From assembly GCF_030372275.1 (NCBI RefSeq), contig NZ_JAUDDJ010000010.1: DNA of 64,000 nt; one strand, 5' to 3'. Every line of letters starts with the position of its first letter. Within the stretch, counting starts at the first letter, position 1. The DNA is from Lawsonibacter sp900766145 (GTDB lineage: Bacteria; Bacillota; Clostridia; Oscillospirales; Oscillospiraceae). Shown piece after piece: positions 59,920 to 64,000 of the stretch. The notes under the pieces were generated by a model that saw only the letters and a list, made by a program, of their open reading frames with translations, did no database searches and was not told the origin of the DNA. The position numbers and the translations under genes are program-made.

Positions 59920-61658
59920 TATTCACCCACCCCTTCCTGCTGAGATTGATAGATTTCCTGATAGATGGGGCTGGTCCGGAGCAGCTCGTCGTGGGTGCCC
60001 CGGGCAGCGATGTGGTCATCCTCCAGGATGAGGATCTCGTCGGCGTACTGCACCGAGGAGATGCGCTGGGCAATGATGATGACGGTGGTGTCCTTCAGGT
60101 TCTTGGCGAAGGACTCCCGGATGGCCGCCTCGGTGGCGGAGTCCACGGCGGAGGTGGAGTCGTCCAGGATGAGCACCGCGGGCTTGCGGAGCATGGCCCG
60201 GGCAATACACAGGCGCTGCTTCTGGCCGCCGGAGACGTTGGTGCCGCCCTGGGTAAGCATGGTGTCAAAGCCGTCGGGCAGGGCCATAATGAAGTCGTAG
60301 GCCTGGGCGTCCTTGGCCGCCTGGATGATCTCCTCCTCGGTGGCGTCCTCCTTGCCCCACTTCAGATTGTCCCGGATGGTGCCGGTGAACAGCACATTGG
60401 TCTGAAGCACCATGCCGATGCGGCTGCGCAGCTCCTCCAGGGGGTAGTCCCGCACGTCCATGCCATCCAGCAGCACCGCGCCGCCGGTGACGTCGTAGAA
60501 GCGGGGGATGAGGTTGACCAGCGAGGACTTGCCGGTGCCGGTGCCGCCCACCAGGGCCACAAACTGGCCGGGCTTTACGTCAAAGCTGATGTGGGAGAGC
60601 ACATCGTCACCGGTGCCGGTGGCTACATACCGGAAGGACACATCCCGGAACTCCACCTCGCCCTTGGGGGCGGGCAGGACCTGCTTTTCGGCCTCAGGCT
60701 TATCCTCCACGGAGGGCTCGGTATTGAGGACCTCGTTGATACGGTGGGCACAGGCCTGGGCACGGGAGAGCTGCAGCAGGGACATGGCCACCATCATCAC
60801 GCTCATGAGGATCTGGACGATGTAGTTGATGAAGGCCTGCAGCTGGCCCAGATCGAAGGTGGCGTTCATAACCATCCGGCCGCCCAGGTACAGCACCGCC
60901 ACGGTGGCGCCGTTCATAGCCAGCATCATAATGGGCAGGATGGCGATGATACGAAGGCCAACGGCCAGGGCGGCGTTCATCAGCTCATCGTTGGATTTTT
61001 TAAACTTTTTCCGCTCATAGTTGGCCCGCACGAAGATCTTGACCACCCGGATGGCCACCAGGTTCTCCTGGAGGGTGTTGTTCAGGTTGTCGATCTTCTT
61101 CTGCATGGTCTCAAACAGGCGGGTACAAATAAACATCAGCCCGCCCACCGCAATGAGCATCAGGGGGATGACCACCACCAGCACCAGAGCCAGCTTGGCG
61201 TTGAGGGTAAAGCTGATGCACAGGGCGGCCACCAGCATCACCGGGGCCCGGACCAGCATACGAAGGCCCATGGCCAGCATCATGGTCATGGCGTTGACGT
61301 CGTTGGTCATACGGGTGATGAGGGAGGCGGAGGAGAAGCGGTCAATGTCCGCAAAGGAGAACTCCTGCACCTTGTCAAACAGGCACTGGCGCAGATTGGC
61401 GCCGAAGCCCTGGCTGGCAAAGGCGGCATATTTGGAGGCAAACACGCCGCAGAACATGGATATTCCTGCCAAAACCAGCATGATAAGGCCCATTTTGAAG
61501 ATGTAGTTTACATCGCCGCTGGGGATGGCGGTGTCTACGATCTCGGACATGACCAGGGGGAGCAGCAGCTCACAGATGACCTCCAGGATGATGAGAATGG
61601 GGGCCTTGATGGCCTGCCGCTTGTATCCCTGGAGGTGGGTCAAAAACAGTTGAAGCAA
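59919..61658 (-). CDS. ABC exporter half, partner
   Basis: A 579-residue protein with a membrane domain (about 15-310, six helices) and an ATPase domain (about 340-575) with Walker A GGTGTGKSS, signature NVSGGQKQRL and Walker B VLILDDSTSAVD. The catalytic Glu of Walker B is Asp here (DDSTS) while the partner has Glu, the asymmetry typical of heterodimeric exporters of this kind. It follows a MarR gene on the same strand. Confidence 0.95.
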   Translation of the reverse strand: MLQLFLTHLQGYKRQAIKAPILIILEVICELLLPLVMSEIVDTAIPSGDVNYIFKMGLIMLVLAGISMFCGVFASKYAAFASQGFGANLRQCLFDKVQEFSFADIDRFSSASLITRMTNDVNAMTMMLAMGLRMLVRAPVMLVAALCISFTLNAKLALVLVVVIPLMLIAVGGLMFICTRLFETMQKKIDNLNNTLQENLVAIRVVKIFVRANYERKKFKKSNDELMNAALAVGLRIIAILPIMMLAMNGATVAVLYLGGRMVMNATFDLGQLQAFINYIVQILMSVMMVAMSLLQLSRAQACAHRINEVLNTEPSVEDKPEAEKQVLPAPKGEVEFRDVSFRYVATGTGDDVLSHISFDVKPGQFVALVGGTGTGKSSLVNLIPRFYDVTGGAVLLDGMDVRDYPLEELRSRIGMVLQTNVLFTGTIRDNLKWGKEDATEEEIIQAAKDAQAYDFIMALPDGFDTMLTQGGTNVSGGQKQRLCIARAMLRKPAVLILDDSTSAVDSATEAAIRESFAKNLKDTTVIIIAQRISSVQYADEILILEDDHIAARGTHDELLRTSPIYQEIYQSQQEGVGE

Positions 61659-61689
61659 GTCCGATCTTCCTTTCTTTCCCTACAAGGGG

Positions 61690-62148
61690 TCATGGTTGTT
61701 CCAGACGCAGGTTCTCCAGCGCCCGGAGATAAAAGCCGTGGAGCTGGGTCTGCTCCTGGGTAGTGAAGCCGGCGTACATCCGCCGGTTTACCCGCTGCAA
61801 ACAGGCAAAGCAGTCGTCCACCGCCTGCTGGCCCTTGTCGGTCAGCTTCACCCGGTTGCGCCGGGCGTCGCCGGGCTCGGGCTCCCGGTGGATATACCCT
61901 TTTTTCTCCAGGGATTTCAGCGAGGTTGCCACCGCCGCGGGAGAAATATCCAGCAGCGTGGACAGCTCCCGCTGGGCCTGGACCTGCCCGTCAGGACAGC
62001 GGTCCCCGGCACTGCGCAAAATGCACAACAGCAGCGGGTGCCCCACCTCCTGCAATCCGGCGGCATTCAGCTCTGCCTGGACGGCGTTGCGGTGGGCCTG
62101 GTGCAGTTTATGCTCCAGTACCCCCAGATCAATGCCAAGATTGGCCAC
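61690..62148 (-). CDS. MarR-family regulator of the ABC exporter
   Basis: A 152-residue winged-helix protein: LSTLLDISPAAVATSLKSLE, KKGYIHREPEPGDARRNRVK and TDKGQQAVDDCF. GTG at 62148 lies after AGGGAGGGG with good spacing; an upstream GTG at 62172 lacks a ribosome site. It heads the exporter operon, a common arrangement for a repressor that is relieved by the exported drug. Confidence 0.9.
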   Translation of the reverse strand: MANLGIDLGVLEHKLHQAHRNAVQAELNAAGLQEVGHPLLLCILRSAGDRCPDGQVQAQRELSTLLDISPAAVATSLKSLEKKGYIHREPEPGDARRNRVKLTDKGQQAVDDCFACLQRVNRRMYAGFTTQEQTQLHGFYLRALENLRLEQP

Positions 62149-62191
62149 AGAGTCCCCTCCCTTCTTCGACACATTTCGTTAACGCCTTAAT

Positions 62192-62235
62192 CATTAACAT
62201 GTTGAACATTTTATCACGGAGGGTGGAAAAGTCAA
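62192..62235 (-). promoter_or_regulatory. Promoter and candidate operator of the marR-ABC operon
   Basis: On the minus strand TTGACT (62230-62235) and TAAAAT (62208-62213) are 16 bases apart. ATGTTCAACAT overlaps the -10 region and ATTAACATGTT follows, palindromic sites that could bind the MarR protein. Confidence 0.65.
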
Positions 62236-62291
62236 GGCGAGAATCTTCAGATTCAAAATTTGTTCACAAATGGCGCAAATTCCGTTTATTT

Positions 62292-62331
62292 GGAACATCT
62301 GTTTGACTTTTAAGGGGGGATATGGTACAAT
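62292..62331 (+). promoter_or_regulatory. lexA promoter with LexA box
   Basis: TTGACT (62303-62308) and TACAAT (62326-62331) are 17 bases apart. GGAACATCTGTTTG (62292-62305) matches the Firmicutes LexA box CGAAC-N4-GTTCG in 12 of 14 positions and overlaps the -35, so lexA is probably autorepressed. Confidence 0.8.
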
Positions 62332-62381
62332 ACCTCTAACTAAAACCACGCCGCCCAGTGTGTCCGGGAAGGAGCTTGGCT

Positions 62382-62999
62382 ATGAAACCGCTGACCCCAA
62401 AACAGCAGAAAATTTACGACTATATCTTGGATTTCACCGCAGAGCACGGATATCCCCCTTCGGTGCGGGAGATCGGCGCCGCTGTGGGCCTCAAGTCCCC
62501 CTCCACGGTCCACTTCCATCTCAAGGGGCTGGAGGAGGCGGGGGTCATCGTGAAGGCCGAGGGCAAAACCCGGGCCATCTCCCTGCCCGGCGTGTCCCCC
62601 CGCCCGGTGGCGGAGGAGACCGACCCCCACGCCAACCAGATCCCTGTGGTGGGCAACGTGGCCGCCGGCTCCCCCATTCTGGCCGAGGAGTGCATCGAGG
62701 ACTACCTCACCTTTGATACCGAGGGTCTCTCCGGTGAGCACTTTGCCCTGCGGGTGCGGGGCGAATCCATGCTGGGGGCGGGCATTCTCCCCGGCGACCT
62801 GGTGGTGGTCCACCGGCAGGCCGAGGCCCAGTCGGGCCAGATCGTGGTGGCCCTCTTTGAGGACGAGGCCACCGTGAAAACCCTGCGCCGCCGGGATGGC
62901 AAGGTGTGGCTCATGCCGGCCAACGACGACTATCAGCCCATTGACGGCACCAAGGCCCAGATCCTGGGCCAGGTGGTGGCGGTGGTGCGGCGCTACTGA
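62382..62999 (+). CDS. lexA: LexA SOS repressor
   Basis: A 205-residue repressor. The N-terminal winged helix (about 1-65: LTPKQQKIYDYILDF, PPSVREIGAAVGL, SPSTVHFHLKGLE) is followed by the self-cleavage site A95-G96 (NVAAGSP), the catalytic Ser129 (GESM) and Lys166 (ATVKTL). RecA-stimulated autocleavage releases SOS genes. The next gene starts one base after its stop. Confidence 0.97.
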   Translation: MKPLTPKQQKIYDYILDFTAEHGYPPSVREIGAAVGLKSPSTVHFHLKGLEEAGVIVKAEGKTRAISLPGVSPRPVAEETDPHANQIPVVGNVAAGSPILAEECIEDYLTFDTEGLSGEHFALRVRGESMLGAGILPGDLVVVHRQAEAQSGQIVVALFEDEATVKTLRRRDGKVWLMPANDDYQPIDGTKAQILGQVVAVVRRY

Positions 63000-63000
63000 G

Positions 63001-63798
63001 ATGAACAAGACCGAACTGCTGGACCGCTGCGCCCGCAGCGGCGAGGAGCGGGTGCTCCTGTCCCGGGTGCTGGACAAGCTGGAGCTGTCCCAAAACCGGG
63101 GAATCCCCGCCCATACCCCCTTTCTCTCCCCGGGAGAGCGGGCGTCGGTGTCCGACCTCCTCTCTGCCTGGGGCCATCCCCGACACGTCTTTTTCGGCGG
63201 CTACCCCGACGCGGAGCGCACCGTGTGTCTCTTTCTCCCCGACTGGCAGGAGGAAGAGGACGCCATTGCCGATCCAGAGGGCCCTCTGGCCGCCCTGGAG
63301 GCCTCCTTCCCCAACGGGGCGGAGCTGTCCCACCGGGACATTTTAGGCTCTCTCATGGGTCTTGGAATCACCCGGGAGAAGCTGGGTGACATTCTGGTGG
63401 AGGGAAACCGCTGCCAGGTCCTGGCCCTGCGGGAATCCCTGCCCATCCTTTTGAGCCAGTGGGAGTCCGCCGGACGGTGGAAGGCCAAGCTGCGGGAAAT
63501 TTCTCTCTCGGAGCTCACTCCCAAGCCGCCTCAGGTGAAGACCATCCGGGATACAGTGGCCGCCCTGCGGCTGGACGCGGTACTGGCCTCCGGATTTTCC
63601 ACCTCCCGCTCCAAGGCTTCTCAGCTGGTGAGCGCCGGACGGGTATCGGTAAACCACCGGGAGTGTATGAAAAGCGACCGCACGGTGGAGCAGGGGGACG
63701 TGCTCTCCTGCCGGGGACTGGGCAAATGCGTGGTAAAAGAAGTGCTGGGCCAGTCCAAAAAAGGCCGGATTATGCTGGTTTTAGAACGATACATATAA
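63001..63798 (+). CDS. S4-domain RNA-binding protein (YlmH-like)
   Basis: A 265-residue protein. The N-terminal region (about 1-170) has FFGGYPDAERTVCLFLPDW and LMGLGITREKLGDILVEGNRCQ in part, typical of YlmH; the C-terminal S4 domain (about 185-250) has LRLDAVLASGFSTSRSKASQ and AGRVSVNHRECM. YlmH is a ribosome-associated factor in Firmicutes, usually near division genes; here it follows lexA by one base and should be co-transcribed. A terminator follows. Confidence 0.9.
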   Translation: MNKTELLDRCARSGEERVLLSRVLDKLELSQNRGIPAHTPFLSPGERASVSDLLSAWGHPRHVFFGGYPDAERTVCLFLPDWQEEEDAIADPEGPLAALEASFPNGAELSHRDILGSLMGLGITREKLGDILVEGNRCQVLALRESLPILLSQWESAGRWKAKLREISLSELTPKPPQVKTIRDTVAALRLDAVLASGFSTSRSKASQLVSAGRVSVNHRECMKSDRTVEQGDVLSCRGLGKCVVKEVLGQSKKGRIMLVLERYI

Positions 63799-63802
63799 AA
63801 GA

Positions 63803-63837
63803 AGACCCTGCTGTCTGAGACAGCAGGGTCTTTTTTT
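63803..63837. terminator. Terminator between the S4-domain gene and the last gene
   Basis: AGACCCTGCTG and CAGCAGGGTCT form the stem, followed by seven T residues on plus; an A-rich stretch on the other side makes it usable on minus too. Confidence 0.9.
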
Positions 63838-64000
63838 ATTCTTCTTCCTCCTCCGGTACAGGCACGATCTGGAGCAGACTGCCGGTACGGGGCTGCAGGG
63901 TCAGCAGCGGTCCCTCCGGCTCGGTGTGGAATCGGGCCGAGCCCAGCAGCAGCTGGGCCTCCTCGTTCTCCCGCAGGCGCAGGGTGGCCTCCTCGCTGCC
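63836..64000 (-). CDS. C-terminal part of an unidentified protein
   Basis: Only the last 54 residues are in the window; the frame runs off the right edge. It ends with LLQIVPVPEEEEE, preceded by LLTLQPRTGS and an acidic, Leu-rich part. No family can be named from this fragment. Confidence 0.6.
   Translation of the reverse strand, partial: GSEEATLRLRENEEAQLLLGSARFHTEPEGPLLTLQPRTGSLLQIVPVPEEEEE

Overview
The window looks like a chromosomal segment from a GC-rich Gram-positive gut-type Clostridium relative, probably Oscillospiraceae (Flavonifractor, Lawsonibacter or Pseudoflavonifractor-like). This is inferred from Firmicutes signature loci: walRK with walH/walI, gdpP-rplI-dnaB, tilS-hpt-ftsH, rny, HrcA/CIRCE-controlled groESL, LexA with a CGAAC-type box, a DarA c-di-AMP receptor and sigma-A promoters with 17-base spacers. 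Strong Shine-Dalgarno sequences and frequent TTG or GTG starts fit the same origin. I see no rRNA, tRNA or CRISPR array.

Layout. 1-2.0 kb: a partial membrane gene, then an overlapping operon with a membrane-anchored MerR regulator, two small copies of its membrane module and a YbjQ protein. 2.3-8.1 kb: rny, an ABC-F ATPase with a degenerate second site and a Na/Pi-type transporter. 8.1-9.5 kb: an ECF sigma/RsiV-like anti-sigma pair. 9.6-12.7 kb: a 2-hydroxyacid dehydrogenase, a LysR regulator and ucpA. 12.7-18.5 kb: polysaccharide deacetylase, SPFH/NfeD pair, RNA methyltransferase, lipid kinase and MFS transporter. 18.6-21.3 kb: groES-groEL with an array of hairpins between the genes and a duplicated groEL 3' tail downstream. 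21.3-31.2 kb, mostly minus strand: blaR1/blaI-type pair, murI, walI-walH-walK-walR-nudix and ilvE. 31.5-39.4 kb: gdpP-rplI-dnaB-tilS-hpt-ftsH. 39.4-41.7 kb: CsoR and a metal P-type ATPase. 42.0-46.3 kb: a Gld-type ABC system whose GldG-like gene has an in-frame amber codon. 46.4-51.3 kb: DUF3048 lipoprotein, ogt, a GntR-ABC cluster and a holin-like protein. 51.3-53.3 kb: MarR and a second sigma/anti-sigma pair. 53.4-54.6 kb: darA and a manganese riboswitch before mntP. 54.6-57.7 kb: a small serine-recombinase element splitting a terminator. 57.8-62.1 kb: MarR with a heterodimeric ABC exporter. 62.3-64 kb: lexA, an S4-domain gene and a partial gene.

Themes. Envelope and stress control dominate: WalRK, two sigma/RsiV pairs, BlaI/BlaR1, SPFH/NfeD, murI and c-di-AMP turnover and sensing by GdpP and DarA. 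Metal handling appears as CsoR with a P-type ATPase and as riboswitch-mntP. The most unusual signal is non-coding: a family of about 187-bp multi-hairpin repeats (29.9, 41.8 and 48.1 kb, and a divergent one near 2.2 kb) lies downstream of gene ends, always in the same orientation relative to the upstream gene. Stem changes between copies are compensatory, and two copies are flanked by near-identical duplicates of the local terminator hairpin. A different repeat at the groEL 3' end is also bracketed by duplicated terminators, and the mobile element at 54.6 kb has split another terminator, so terminators look like recurrent insertion sites here.
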